Below, one piece after another: positions 20,930 through 32,134 of a DNA stretch of 64,000 bases. Both the position numbers and the translations under genes were made by a program. Numbering within the stretch: position 1 is the stretch's first letter; each line of letters starts with the position of its first letter. The notes beneath the pieces were generated by a model. It was not told the origin of the DNA, made no database searches, and was given only the letters and a program-made list of their open reading frames with translations. Source of the DNA: Sclerotiophoma versabilis (taxonomy: Eukaryota; Ascomycota; Dothideomycetes; Pleosporales; Didymellaceae); the NCBI GenBank assembly GCA_012274445.1, contig JAAROD010000044.1:496001-560000 (forward strand), read 5' to 3'.

Positions 20930-22783
20930 ATGCAGAGAGCTTTCACAGCCCGCGCGCGGACTTCCGCTTTGAAGTCGAGCACCAGGAGCTTCAACCTCCA
21001 GCAGCAGAGGTTCGCCCACAAGGTACGGCATGACAGCAATAGCGCATGGCACATCCGGAGTTCCAGCACCTAACAACGATGACAGGAGCTCAAGTTCGGC
21101 GTCGAAGGACGCGCTGCCCTGCTCAAGGGTGTCGACACAATCGCCCGCGCCGTAGCAACAACACTCGGTCCTAAGGGTCGCAACGTCATCATCGAGTCCA
21201 GCTACGGCTCACCCAAGATCACAAAGGGTATGTCTACAGCAAGCTCAGAATCATGAGTCACCTACTAACAAGGTTCAGACGGTGTAACCGTCTCTAAGGC
21301 CATTACCCTCGAGGACAAGTTCGAGAACCTTGGTGCTCGTCTTCTCCAGGATGTTGCTTCTAAGACCAACGAGGTTGCTGGTGATGGTACCACAACCGCC
21401 ACTGTTCTTGCTCGCGCTATCTTCTCTGAGACCGTCAAGAACGTCGCCGCCGGATGCAACCCCATGGATCTCAGGCGCGGAACCCAGGCCGCCGTTGAGG
21501 CCGTCGTCGAGTACCTGCGCGCAAACAAGAAGGAGATTACTACCAGCGAGGAGATCTCTCAGGTTGCCACCATCTCTGCCAACGGCGACACACACATTGG
21601 CAAGCTCCTCTCCAACGCCATGGAGAAGGTGGGCAAGGAGGGTGTCATTACTGTCAAGGAGGGCAAGACCATCGAGGACGAGCTCGAGATTACTGAGGGC
21701 ATGAAGTTCGACCGTGGCTACATCTCCCCTTACTTCATCACCGACACAAAGAGCTCCAAGGTCGAGTTCGAGAACCCTCTGATCCTCCTCTCCGAGAAGA
21801 AGATCTCCGCTGTCCAGGACATTATCCCCGCTCTTGAGGCCTCTCAGCAGCAGCGCCGTCCCCTTGTCATCATCGCTGAGGACATCGACGGTGAAGCTCT
21901 GGCTGTCTGCATTCTCAACAAGCTCCGTGGCCAGCTCCAGGTCGCCGCTGTCAAGGCTCCTGGATTCGGTGACAACCGCAAGTCCATCCTTGGTGATCTC
22001 GCTGTCCTGACCAACGGTACCGTCTTCAGCGATGACCTTGACATCAAGCTCGAGAAGGCCACCGCCGACATGCTCGGCCAGACCGGTGCCATCACCATCA
22101 CCAAGGAGGACACCATCTTCCTTAACGGTCACGGCAACAAGGACGCCGTTGCTCAGCGCTGCGAGCAGATCCGCGGTGTCATGGCTGACCCCAGCACCTC
22201 TGAGTACGAGAAGGAGAAGCTCCAGGAGCGTCTTGCCAAGCTCTCTGGCGGTGTCGCCGTCATTAAGGTCGGTGGTGCCTCCGAGGTTGAGGTCGGTGAG
22301 AAGAAGGACCGCATTGTTGATGCATTGAACGCCACTCGCGCTGCCGTTGAGGAAGGTATTCTCCCCGGTGGTGGTACCGGTCTCCTCAAGGCTTCAGTCA
22401 ACGCCCTGAAGGACGTTAAGGCCGCCAACTTCGACCAGCAGCTCGGTATCTCCATCGTTAAGAACGCTATTACCCACCCAGCTCGCAAGATCGTTGAGAA
22501 TGCCGGTGCTGAGGGCTCTGTCGTTGTTGGTAAGCTCACCGACGAGTACGCAAGCGACTTCAACATGGGATTCAACAGCGCTGAGGGCAAGTACGTCAAC
22601 ATGATCGAGGCCGGTATCCTCGACCCCTTCAAGGTTGTTCGCACTGCCCTTGTTGATGCCAGCGGCGTTGCCTCCCTCCTGGGTACCACTGAAGTTGCAA
22701 TTGTTGAGGCTGTTGACAAGAACCCGAGCCCCATGGGTGCAGGTGGAATGCCTCCAGGCATGGGAGGTATGATGGGCATGTAA
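20930..22783 (+). CDS. HSP60: mitochondrial chaperonin Hsp60 (GroEL family)
   Basis: Three exons, 20930..21022, 21086..21227 and 21279..22783, give 579 aa. Exon 1 encodes a basic, Ser/Arg-rich mitochondrial targeting peptide with no acidic residues in its first 31 codons. Then follow the GroEL landmarks: [26 protein letters not shown], the nucleotide-binding GDGTTT, the apical domain, GGGT near residue 430 (LPGGGTGLL) and the C-terminal Gly/Met tail ([11 protein letters not shown]). It forms the barrel that folds imported matrix proteins together with Hsp10. The exon after the second intron shows strong codon bias toward C-ending codons, consistent with high expression. Confidence 0.97.
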
Positions 22784-23776
22784 GAAGAGCCCCAAAGCTT
22801 GATCAGCCCCCTTATTCGATTCTCACGCCTCTTCTCTATACCCTCTTTAGTACTCAAGTCTTTCCCAGCGACGGTTCATGTACACGACATTGGGTTGGTA
22901 CTCCGCTCTTGTTCTCCCCCTGTCTTCATAATTATTTGTACGAAAGCACAGCATTTGTTTGGGATAGTTGTACGATATCGTGTGTATCTAGAAGAAGTCC
23001 TGGGAAGGACAAGATGTAAAAGTTACCAAGGAAACGTAAACAGATTCAAACGTACTCTCACGACTCCATGTGATGACTGCAGCACTCTTTCAACCTATAC
23101 TGTGTGTACAAACGACGAGTGTGGGAAGATAATACCGCATCTGAAAACCTTTGGTGATCTGTGCATATCTGTTATGTCTCTAGTTTACCTTGAGCCCTCA
23201 GGCGATATCAATGCAGAGCTTGATTTACACACAGTCTTGCAGTTGGTCTGCTAAAGGGTCATTTTGCGGAGTAGATGATATTCTGGCTCACTTCAGGTGG
23301 AAATGACGTCGTGAGTGGCAAGCACAGGAGCGCTCTGGCTCATGCGAATCATGTTTTTGAACCCATTGAGAGTACTATGAAAAAAAAACAATCAACCCTG
23401 AATCTTCAGAAGAATTGAGCTTTGCAGCGGACAAGGATGTCAGCTCAAGCGATCAAGGAAGGGTGGCGCGGTTGCTATGGCGTCTCCGAACCTGCCATGA
23501 GGCGCTCCTGCCCCTCCAACCCAAGTTGCTCCAAGCGTGGCCCCACACAATCAACTTCACTTGTCAGCCCGTCTCTCCCGCACTTCCCTTACTTTCACAC
23601 CTCCTCCATCCTCTCCAATTGACGTAAGCAGCCCTCTTCAGCTTCAGGCATCCGTTTCGGCAGCGCCATATTGCGCCAGGCTCTCTCAACCGATGACGAC
23701 GACTGACAGGCAACACAGTTCATAAAGCACCCGTGCTTTCCTATCTCTTACTTTCCCCCACCAAAAACAACACATC
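22784..23776. other. gene-free stretch between hsp60 and cofilin
   Basis: The hsp60 3' flank contains an open frame at about 22799-23254 that lacks an early ATG and any family resemblance. The right third is pyrimidine-rich (about 23500-23770), typical of a strong fungal promoter and leader. No other feature is seen. Confidence 0.45.
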
Positions 23777-24479
23777 ATGGTAAGGCTGCATAGATCACGG
23801 TCTACGATGCCTAGCGCTAACGAAATGTGAACAGGCTCAGTCCGGGTACGTACGACCGTTCATGCACCTCTACCCTTGACAGCTGTCAACGGGCGCTCCT
23901 TACGTTCGCCGCGCGCATGCCTGCACCCCACACCGCCATGCACATGCCGTCGCCCTAGGACCTCTCGCTAACGCACTTACTTCAGTGTTTCCGTCGCACC
24001 CGAGTGCATCAGCGCCTTCAACGAGCTTAAGCTCGGCAAGGACACCAAGTGGATTATCTACAAGATCAGCGACGACTGGAAGGAGATCGTTGTCGAGGAG
24101 ACATCCAAGGAGGCTGACTGGTCTGTCTTCCGCGAGAAGCTCCTTAACGCCAAGAGCAAGGACCGCAAGGGCAAGGAGGGCATGGGTGGCCGTTACGCTG
24201 TTTTCGACGTCGAGTACGAGCTTGAGAACGGTGAGGGCACACGCTCTAAGATCACCTTTATCTCGTGGACCCCCGATGATGCGCCGCAATACGTAAGTCT
24301 CGAGCACACTGCAACATGAGATTATATGCACTAACACTATAAAGCCCCGCATGATGTACAGCTCCTCCAAGGAGGCCATCAAGCGCGCCCTTAACGGTCT
24401 CGCCGCCGACATCCAGGCCAACGACGCCGACGACATCGAGTTCGATAACATCAAGTCTCGTGTCTCCAAGGGCCGATAA
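23777..24479 (+). CDS. COF1: cofilin (ADF homology, actin depolymerising factor)
   Basis: Four exons, 23777..23779, 23835..23845, 23986..24292 and 24345..24479, give 151 aa. Exon 1 is the ATG codon alone (ATG|GTAAGG) and exon 2 is an 11-bp microexon (Ala-Gln-Ser-Gly). The product reads MAQSGVSVAPECISAFNELK, the usual cofilin start. The ADF-H fold is complete, with WIIYKISDDWKEIVVE, YAVFDVEYE, ITFISWTPDDAP, and the actin-binding helix RMMYSSSKEAIKRAL. The regulatory serine lies near position 4, inside the microexon. Cofilin severs and depolymerises actin filaments in patches, endocytosis and cytokinesis. Intron sizes are 55, 140 and 52 bp. Confidence 0.95.
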
Positions 24480-24807
24480 GCGTGTCGCTCCTGTATTTGT
24501 CGATTTCGCGCACCCAAAAGCAAGCATTAGGGTGATTTGTGTTTTGGCAACGACTATGACGAAATGAACCGAGTTTGCGTTTTGGTACAGATGAAATGGC
24601 AGTGACCTGATCAGCCCTACAACGGGGAAGTAGCGGTGGGCAAGTGACCGTGTACAGCGCCGGTTGTGTCTGTTGCAGGACTCGTCGAGAGTCCGACAAC
24701 GATAGGACTGGCGAAATATCACAGATGAACCACTATTGACACCATTGCCATTATGATGTGACGTGATGTGTTCATTGAGGCACTGAGTCTGAGCTGTCAT
24801 CCTCTTG
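24480..24807. other. gene-free stretch, 3' flanks of convergent cofilin and Get5 genes
   Basis: The 328 bp hold only short shadow frames; nothing is recognisable. Confidence 0.4.
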
Positions 24808-25573
24808 TTACCGATCAGCCTCCCAAGCCTTCCTGAACACCCCTACCAGTCTCTCTCCCTCCTGCTCATCCTTTATTCTCTGCAATACAAAGTTCTTCAG
24901 ATCACCCCAAAACTCCTCGGTAGCCACGACCTCCTTCCCGCTCGGCCCAACTGCCGCCGCACCTCCCGCCACGCCCACATTTGCTCCGGCGTCTGCTCCT
25001 GCTAAGCCCTTATCACTCTCGCTTGGTACAACAGCTGCGGGGCTTCCTACAGGCGATTCTGCACTCGGTGTCGAAGCACCCGCCGTTGCGCCGCCCATGA
25101 CCATGACGCCGAACTCTACATCACTTCCCGCGTCTGTGCCAATGATCTCTGAAACCAGCTTAAAGTCTGTGACAGGCTTCTTCTTGTATAAGATCTTGAT
25201 CTTCGCAGCGGGTATGCTGGTGCTGCTTGCGTATTGTGACTTGAGGTCGTAGACGGAAGTCTTCGAGGGGTCGATGGCGGAGAGAGGGAGTGTTGGAGTT
25301 GTCGGTTTCATGGGCTTCAAGGAGACGTTGATTGTGGATGGAGTGGAGGCATTGTCGGTGGTCTTAGGGTTAGGGCGCTGGGGGTGGCCTTGTGGGAGAC
25401 GGGGAAGAATGGGCTGTGATGTGTTAGTTTCGTTGCAGGAGTGCGTGTTGGGAGATATATACAACGCCGTTTGCTGGGTAGGTTCGCGCATCTGATACAT
25501 AGTCTGAGGAGAGCTTGACGGGGCGAGAGTCGATTGCGCCGAGGAACGTCTTACAAAAGGCGAGTTCGGACAT
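24808..25573 (-). CDS. GET5: Get5/Ubl4-type ubiquitin-like protein of the GET pathway
   Basis: Two exons, complement(24808..25413, 25463..25573), give 238 aa. The N-terminus MSELAFCKTFLGAIDSRPVKL matches the Get4-binding segment of fungal Get5. The 49-bp intron (donor GTATAT, acceptor CACAG) joins ANGV to PILPRLPQG in phase 0. A ubiquitin-like domain follows (INVSLKPMKP to IKILYKKKPVTDFKLVSEI), then a Gly/Ala/Ser-rich linker. The C-terminal homodimerisation helix pair is EEFWGDLKNFVLQRIKDEQEG to RKAWEADR. With Get4 and Sgt2 it hands tail-anchored membrane proteins to Get3 for insertion into the ER. It is divergent from NOP2 across 337 bp. Confidence 0.85.
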
Positions 25574-25910
25574 GGTGGTGGTGGTGTCGAAGTGAGGTCA
25601 AACTCGATCGACAGGTTACAGACAAACGTATAGAGAGGAAGTTTAAAGCCAAAGTCAGGCTGTGCAAGAGCAAACGCTATGCGCAATATGTTGATGTTGA
25701 CAGCTTGGTCGGCGATGACATCGTCGCTTCCATCTCCGTGCTGGCGGGGCTAGCGGGCTAAATTCTGCCGAAACTAGCTAATGCGGTGAGCCTTAAGGGG
25801 AATGGCGTGCCTAAATTTCGAGAGTCGCAGAGCAAAAGTTCGAGGCGCAAGAGCCGTACGAGAAACACTTGGTTCAATTCCCCAACTTTCTTACATACAC
25901 AACCGCAGAT
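25574..25910. promoter_or_regulatory. divergent promoter of GET5 and NOP2
   Basis: The 337 bp separate two divergent starts. The NOP2-frame is open a little upstream of its first ATG but has no ATG there. No distinct motif is recognised. Confidence 0.35.
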
Positions 25911-28271
25911 ATGGGTGGCATGAGAGGAAAGAAGAAGCAGGGCATGCCCGAGCCTCTCGACGAATCGCTCGTTACACGCAAGCGAAAGGACTACGAGGCG
26001 CCTGCGCCAAAGGAGCAGAAGAGGAGGAGAACAGATGCTAAGGCTAAGGCGAAGGCGAAGGCTGCGCCCGTGTCCAAGAAAGCTGCTGCTGCCAACGGTG
26101 CAGCTAAGAAGAGCGCAGGAAAACCTATCAAGGCTGCTAAGTCTGCGAAGAAGTCTGCGCCACTACCAGAATCCGACGATGAGGACGACTTCTCGGACGC
26201 TTCAGACGGCATCGATGACCCCGACGTTATGGAGGATGTAGTGGGTGACGTGAACGTCACTGGACTGGATGCGCTCGGCAGTGCCTCCGAGGACGACAGC
26301 GAAATCGACGATGATGACTTCGACTCGGATGTAGATACTGGCAAGAAGGCCATGTGGTCGGATGACGAAGATGAAGATGATGTGCAAGAGCAACTCACAG
26401 CAGCCAACATCGAGGGTCTGTCGCGGAAGTTGGATATGCAGCGGGCAATCGAAGACGCTGAAGCGGCAGCCGAACTCGAGGAGGCTAACCTGCAGACCAA
26501 CATTGCGCCTGAGGACCGGCCCAAGGTGCTGGACGATGAGGAGGATGAGGAGGGTCGTAAGATCTCGAATCTTGTTACACAAGACATCCAACTCCTGCGA
26601 ACACGACTCAACGACACCGTCCGCGTGCTCGACGACTTCAAGAACTTGGCGGAATCTGGTCGCAGCAGGGCAGAGTACCGTGCGCAGCTGTTGAAGGATA
26701 TCTGCTCGTACTACGGATACTCTGAGTTCCTTGCAGACAAGCTTCTCGGTCTGTTTCCCGCCCGCGAGGCATTTGCCTTTTTCGAGGCCAACGAGACACC
26801 CCGACCTATTGTCATCCGTACCAACACCCTCCGCACACATCGTCGTGAGCTCGCGCAGTCGCTCATAAACCGCGGTGTACAACTTGAGCCCGTTGGCAAG
26901 TGGTCCAAGGTCGGTCTGCAGATCTTCGACGCACAAGTACCGCTCGGTGCCACACCTGAGTACTTGGCTGGTCACTACATCTTGCAGGCTGCTTCTTCGT
27001 TCCTTCCTGTCATGGCTCTCGCACCCCAGGAGAACGAGCGCGTGCTCGATATGGCCGCCGCTCCTGGTGGTAAGACAACCCATTTGGCTGCGCTTATGAA
27101 GAACACTGGATGCATCTTCGCCAACGATGCCAGTAAAGAGCGTTCAAAGGGTCTGATTGGTAACATCCACCGTCTGGGTGTGCGAAACGCCATCGTCTGC
27201 AACTACTCTGCCCTTGAATTCCCTAAGGTCATGGGCGGCTTCGACCGTGTATTGCTCGATGCGCCTTGCTCTGGTACTGGTGTTATTGCGAAGGATGCCA
27301 GTGTCAAGACAAACAAGACCGAAGCTGATTTCATGAAGCTGCCGCACTTGCAGAAGCAGCTGATTCTTGCAGCCATTGACTCTGTCGACCACCACAGCAA
27401 GACAGGAGGTTACATTGTGTACTCGACATGTTCCGTTACTGTAGAGGAGAACGAGCAGGTCGTTCAGTATGCGCTCAACAAGCGCCCGAACGTAAAGCTC
27501 GTCGAGACTGGCCTGACTTTCGGTAAGGAGGGTTTCACCAAGATTGGTGGCAAGATCTTCCACCCCTCCATGAAGGTACGATTGGATTCCTCGAACTTTA
27601 ATACTATATATACTGACTACATTTAGATGACAAGGAGATACTACCCCCACACCTACAACGTCGACGGTTTCTTCGTTTCCAAGTTCAAGAAGATTGGTCC
27701 CACACCACCCAACGCCGTCGGTGCCAACCGCTCTGTCAACGGTCAACCTTCCGCCTCTACAGCCGGACAGGACGAGTACGTCGACAAGACACCCATCCAA
27801 ACCGAGGAAGAAGAACAGCAGGACGAATTTGGCGATTTCGATGACGAGGAGGATCGCGCTTACATTGAGCGTGGCCAAGCTCGTGATGCAAGGAGGAAGG
27901 GCAGGGACCCTAAGGCGGATCCAAAGAAGGCGACGAAGGAATCAAAACCCAAGGAGAAGAAGGGCGGTGGTAAAGAGGTCGCTGGCATTGAGGCTTCGGC
28001 TTCACCTTCAGCTGCTAAGACCACAAAGGCAAAGGCTGAGGTGGAGAAGGCTGCTGAGGAGGCAGTTGCGGATGTCAAGGTCAGCAAGAAGGACGGCAAG
28101 GGAAAGAAGTCTGGCAAGACCGAAAGTGCTGTTGCTGTTGCTGAGGTCACCCCAGTAAAGAACGGTGCGGGGAAGAAGAAGGCGAAGGCCGAAGCTGCCG
28201 CGTCGCCTAAGGCAAATGGCACTGACAAAAAGGCAAGGAGAAGGAGTGGGGACAAAAAGATGAAGGCATAG
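25911..28271 (+). CDS. NOP2: nucleolar 25S rRNA cytosine-5 methyltransferase Nop2 (NSUN1)
   Basis: Two exons, 25911..27575 and 27627..28271, give 769 aa. The first ATG (MGGMRGKKKQG) was chosen; the open frame further upstream has no ATG. The N-terminal 200 residues are Lys/Ala-rich then very acidic, typical of nucleolar factors. The catalytic core has the SAM site DMAAAPGGKTTH (about 379), DAPCSGTG with one cysteine (about 452) and STCSVTVEENE with the second, catalytic cysteine (about 506). The block MTRRYYPHTYNVDGFFVSKFKK starts exon 2 exactly after FHPSMK, which fixes the 51-bp intron. The last 150 residues are Lys/Ala/Glu-rich. The enzyme methylates a cytosine in large-subunit rRNA and is needed for 60S assembly. 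Confidence 0.95.
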
Positions 28272-28544
28272 GAGTTTGATTTGCATTGCAAAGGCTGCAG
28301 GTAGTTGATATCATGTAACAGCTGCCAAGGGCTGTTAATACCATATGTTTCTTGAGTACAGTGGTTCCTGATCTGTCATTCAGTCGTGTCGGATGAGATT
28401 AGGTATTCCTGTTACAGCTTATGGAGGACGGCTGTCTTTCAGGTATTACCCGTCGACCAGATAGGAAACTTGTAGGAAAGACATCGTACGAATAGCCCAG
28501 CTTTGAAACACCTCATCCATGTTTCTTCCCACCGTCTTAGTCTA

Positions 28545-29470
28545 CGAAGAGGCTCGTGTTGGAATACGCACCAACACCCAGTACAATCCTTGTGCAGACC
28601 TGGGTAGCACAACGACTGATAGTTCCCCCAACGTCAAGAGCTGTGTCAATGAAGTAGTATAGAACAAAGAAATATTCTGCATGTCTTGGAAGAACTCTGA
28701 GCTTATTCCGAGAATATCGTGTTCGTTGCAGTTTAGACCTTGTGCCGATCGATGCGTCCCACCAAACGACGCTTTTGCTACAGACATTGCACTATCTGTA
28801 TCTCGGCCTTTCCAGGCCATGGTCCACATCAGGTCTGACTAGGGGATTTCGTAAGCACCTCAGAGCATCAAACCTTCCCGGGCGAGCACTACTTCTCGGA
28901 CCACCCAGCCACGACCGAACGAGTCTTGTTTGAGTAACTCACCTAGTCTGCGCCACCGTGTATCATTCAACATCGGTTCTTCCAAGTTTGGGCGTGGGAA
29001 TGAGTCCCATTCAAATGCTTGAGTTACCAAGCTCACGGTCAAACATTTTGCGCATATCTTGTACAAAAAAAGCAAGTAATAAGCCATCATCGTCAGGATC
29101 AAGCTCTAACGCGTTGCGCATTGCTGTAGATATTGCCCTTGATAGCGACTTGGTGACTTTTCTCCGATGCGTTCCCCTGATCGATGCAGATCGAGTCAGC
29201 TCAGAGCGTTCTTGCATTGCTTGGGCTTCGAAGCCTTCGTAACGCTCGGTGCAAGTTAGATATGATCCGGAGTATACGCCCATTGCAATAGGCTGATTCA
29301 TCTTTTGTTTCCGTTTCTCATACGTAAGAAAGCGCCTTGTACTTTGCGTCGCTCATTAAGGCAGTGCGAAGACTGCATTCTAATGAATCTTGTCCACTCC
29401 CCAGTTGCAGTACGAGATAACGAAAGTGTTCATGGGACGGAAGCGCGTCGTAGTGGTGAAGGTCGTGAAA
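28545..29470 (-). pseudogene. decayed HET-domain gene copy
   Basis: Read on the minus strand, this stretch is collinear with the intact HET gene just upstream but broken. Recognisable pieces in order: HYDALPSHEHFRYLVLQLG, KALSYV*ETETKDESAYCNG, L*ADSICIDQG, GNIYSNAQRV, then after a frame change LNDTRWRRLGELLKQDSFGRG, WVVREVVLAREGLML*GAYE, IP*SDLMWTMAWKGRD. In-frame stops lie at 29318-29320, 29201-29203, 28860-28862 and 28839-28841, each where the intact paralogue has Trp. The two halves lie in different frames, so at least one indel exists near 29105. Similarity fades below about 28700. HET-domain proteins mediate allorecognition cell death; this copy cannot encode one. Confidence 0.8.
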
Positions 29471-29831
29471 TGGGGGACATTGCTCTTCCTCTGAGCTCCA
29501 ACATTCTTTTTACGAGTGGTTTAGTGAACGTAGACCTGATAGAAAGATGTGAAGTCGTAGAGTCAGATGAAGTCCTAAGCCGAGATAAGACTTGCGTGAG
29601 GCGCGCTTCCAAGGTGGCGTGAGTCTTACTCAGCCTTGCTCTTCGCTAAAGATCTCTCTCGGAACCGCTTGGCTTCTTCGCATGCTGCAGTGCCGACATG
29701 AAAATTTGGAAAGTAAAGTGTAGTCTTGATCCAGAGCAAAAGCGGTATGGCAAATCACAGGGCAAGGAGTAGCCACGCCTCTGTTTACATTGCCCGAGCA
29801 GTGGGTTCGTTCTGGTTGGAATGGCTCTCCG
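29471..29831. other. spacer between the HET pseudogene and the intact HET gene
   Basis: The 361 bp hold no recognisable coding signal; this is the 3' flank of the intact gene and what may once have been the promoter of the decayed copy. Confidence 0.4.
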
Positions 29832-31682
29832 TTAGCACAAACAGATAGCTTGCTCTGCAACCTCCCATTCTAACCAGTCTTTACTCTCCTCAACACCTAA
29901 ACAGCTGTAAAACCCTACTCCATATTCGTAAAGATCATGAGTGTTTTTGCCTGGAACGAAGCCAGGCCCCAAGTACATGTAGCTATCGGCAGAGCCAGTC
30001 TTGCGGAGTAGGCATGGAGAGGAGCACCCGAAGACGATTGCACACAAGTCTTCTTTCTGCGTGACAGCAGGCGCCAAGCCTATATATCCACGCTCGGTAA
30101 TAACGACTCTTTTGCCACTTGTCGTTGACGAGATGAACCTATGGAATTGGCTTGATTCAAGCTTGGCAACTTCGTCGGCATCCCAAGCGGCTGTGCCTGA
30201 CTCTTGAATTTCGGTGGAAAGACGTCCAAAAGCTTCAATGTAAAATCTACGCTCTCGATGCCACGCATTAAGCTCGCCGTAATAGCCTGACAGTGCCAGT
30301 GCGTCGAAGAAGGCCTCGAGTAGATGTGAAGTAGAGTAAGGCGATTCAGAGATAGACTGCCGTGCCAACGTCCACAGGCTGAAGACTACAGCTGCTGTTG
30401 TCATGCTGCTTTGCAAAATATTGGAAGCAGAACGAACGGAGTCGATGATGACTCCCTCGACTTCAAGAGTGGTTCGATCTATTAATTTCGGCGAGGAAGT
30501 CTGCCCTGTACGTGACAGCAAAGGTGGATGATTCTCGTCTGTCGATATGAAACCTGTGAAGTTATCTTCTTTTTTGCTCCAATCTGGTGCCCAGGTCATG
30601 GAATTTGACTTTAGTGAGCTTTCTTCATGCTTGACATAATGCAAGATATCCACGTCTCCGGTCGTGCATACATAATTTACTGCAAAGTCATGGTAGACCT
30701 TTAACGGCGTATCGTTGTAGTTTGGTACAACTTGTAGTCGGCGTGTTGAATCTTCCGCAAGATCAAGAAAGGCGTATATCCGATCTCGATAGTCCTTCAG
30801 CAGTAGAGCCCTCGCGAAATGAAGGTAATCCAAGAGGGAGCAGGCTTTCCAAGAGCCCCACTGATAAAACACACATATTGTATCCTGATGCTGAGCTTCG
30901 TACGCTTCGAGGTGAGATCTGAACCTGTCCTCTGCTGGGATGATGATCGTCTTCACAGCTCTTCGATGCCTCCAGACAAGTGCCCGCATAAGGTCATCCC
31001 AGAGAAACTCAGTTTGTCCCCATATTACAAGCCCTTGTCGCGCGAGCCCGGCTTCCCGGACCACCCAACCTCGGTGAAACCATTCTTGTTCCACAAGGGC
31101 ATTTATCGACGCCCATCGCGGGTCGTTCAACACAGGAGCATTTGTATCTGAGTATGGGAACATGTCCCAAAGACCCCATTCCGGTTCCCAATCAGTTTCT
31201 TTTTTGCATTCTTCGACAATTTCATTGACGCGGACGAACCCAGCGTCGATCATGTCGCGAATATCTTCGAGCAACGAAAGCACTTTGGGACCATGCTCTT
31301 CCCCAGCAGTAGCCATGCAAATCAGAACACGTTCTGCGTTACGGTATATCTGACCCATAATAGTTACTTGGCGACCCTTCTCTTGCAGATCTTCCTGGTT
31401 GATACATATTGAATCCGCCCAAAGATTTCTTGGGGCATCTGCCAGCCTTACTCGTTGGAGCACTCTGTAAAGGTTCGGGGTGATCTTTAGAATCTTGCCA
31501 TCGCAAATGATGTCATGATCTCGTTGATCCGTACCCCATACGTATGAAACAGATTCGTAGCGGGTCTCGTCGATGCGTGAAGTATGAAGACTGCACCTGA
31601 GTGGGTCGCGGTTGACACCCGGCAGGAGGATGAGGTATCGGAAAGCATTCGGAGGAAGCTCATCATATTCGTAAGCGTCCAT
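29832..31682 (-). CDS. heterokaryon-incompatibility (HET) domain protein
   Basis: An intronless frame of 616 aa from the ATG at 31682. The HET domain spans about residues 40-190 with its hallmark blocks: YESVSYVWGTD, ITPNLYRVLQRVR, LWADSICINQEDLQEKGRQV, and MGQIYRNAERVLICM. A second conserved block follows (DPRWASINALVEQEWFHRGW, then VREAGLARQGLVIWG), and the family's C-terminal region holds GYIGLAPAVTQKEDLCAIVFG and GEPCLLR-like CSSPCLLRK. HET proteins trigger programmed cell death on non-self recognition during hyphal fusion; many paralogues exist per genome and most have no assigned partner. No NACHT, WD or other sensor module is fused. The adjacent broken copy suggests local duplication and decay. 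Confidence 0.92.
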   Translation of the reverse strand: MDAYEYDELPPNAFRYLILLPGVNRDPLRCSLHTSRIDETRYESVSYVWGTDQRDHDIICDGKILKITPNLYRVLQRVRLADAPRNLWADSICINQEDLQEKGRQVTIMGQIYRNAERVLICMATAGEEHGPKVLSLLEDIRDMIDAGFVRVNEIVEECKKETDWEPEWGLWDMFPYSDTNAPVLNDPRWASINALVEQEWFHRGWVVREAGLARQGLVIWGQTEFLWDDLMRALVWRHRRAVKTIIIPAEDRFRSHLEAYEAQHQDTICVFYQWGSWKACSLLDYLHFARALLLKDYRDRIYAFLDLAEDSTRRLQVVPNYNDTPLKVYHDFAVNYVCTTGDVDILHYVKHEESSLKSNSMTWAPDWSKKEDNFTGFISTDENHPPLLSRTGQTSSPKLIDRTTLEVEGVIIDSVRSASNILQSSMTTAAVVFSLWTLARQSISESPYSTSHLLEAFFDALALSGYYGELNAWHRERRFYIEAFGRLSTEIQESGTAAWDADEVAKLESSQFHRFISSTTSGKRVVITERGYIGLAPAVTQKEDLCAIVFGCSSPCLLRKTGSADSYMYLGPGFVPGKNTHDLYEYGVGFYSCLGVEESKDWLEWEVAEQAICLC

Positions 31683-32134
31683 TGGCGGGTTCGGAGTGTT
31701 GAAGCAGGTGATGACTTTGGAAAGAATGCGAGCTAATTAAGGACAGGAGCATTTCGATAAATTATAAGGGTCAGTCCGTTTGTAGCATATGCTTCCGGTG
31801 ACGGTTGCTTGCAGTTTCGAACCAAGACAACTTCACTCGTAATAAGATAAGCTTTCTGAGCGCTGCTTGAGCTGTCGGTACGTAATAGCAATGTTGTTGT
31901 ATGAGATGAGGGAAGGTATGGTTGAATGAAGAAGGGATGAAGTGTCCGTCGGACACCTTCCCGGTTGAGGCCTAGACCGGCCCACCTCCCCCCCTCCACG
32001 TCAAACATATAAGTACGTGAGCTACGTCCAAATTTGCCCCCATTCAACAGAAGGAACTTTTCAAAGGCTCTTCAATACTATCAGCTGCAATGTTACAGAA
32101 GTTAATTTGTCACAGGTCTTGCTTCACCACAACT
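31683..32134. other. gene-free stretch upstream of the HET gene
   Basis: Probable HET promoter on the left and 3' flank of the next minus-strand gene on the right. Only short frames; nothing recognisable. Confidence 0.4.

Noticed and set aside
21275..22132. Minus-strand frame opposite hsp60
   Set aside because: It is an antisense shadow of the highly biased hsp60 codons.
22799..23254. 151-codon frame after hsp60
   Set aside because: It starts without ATG and lies in the hsp60 3' flank, with no conserved sequence.
28839..29320. Repeat-induced point mutation as the cause of the HET pseudogene stops
   Set aside because: Three of four stops are TGG to TGA, which is not the CpA context; local base composition is normal and the copy is far too diverged from its neighbour.
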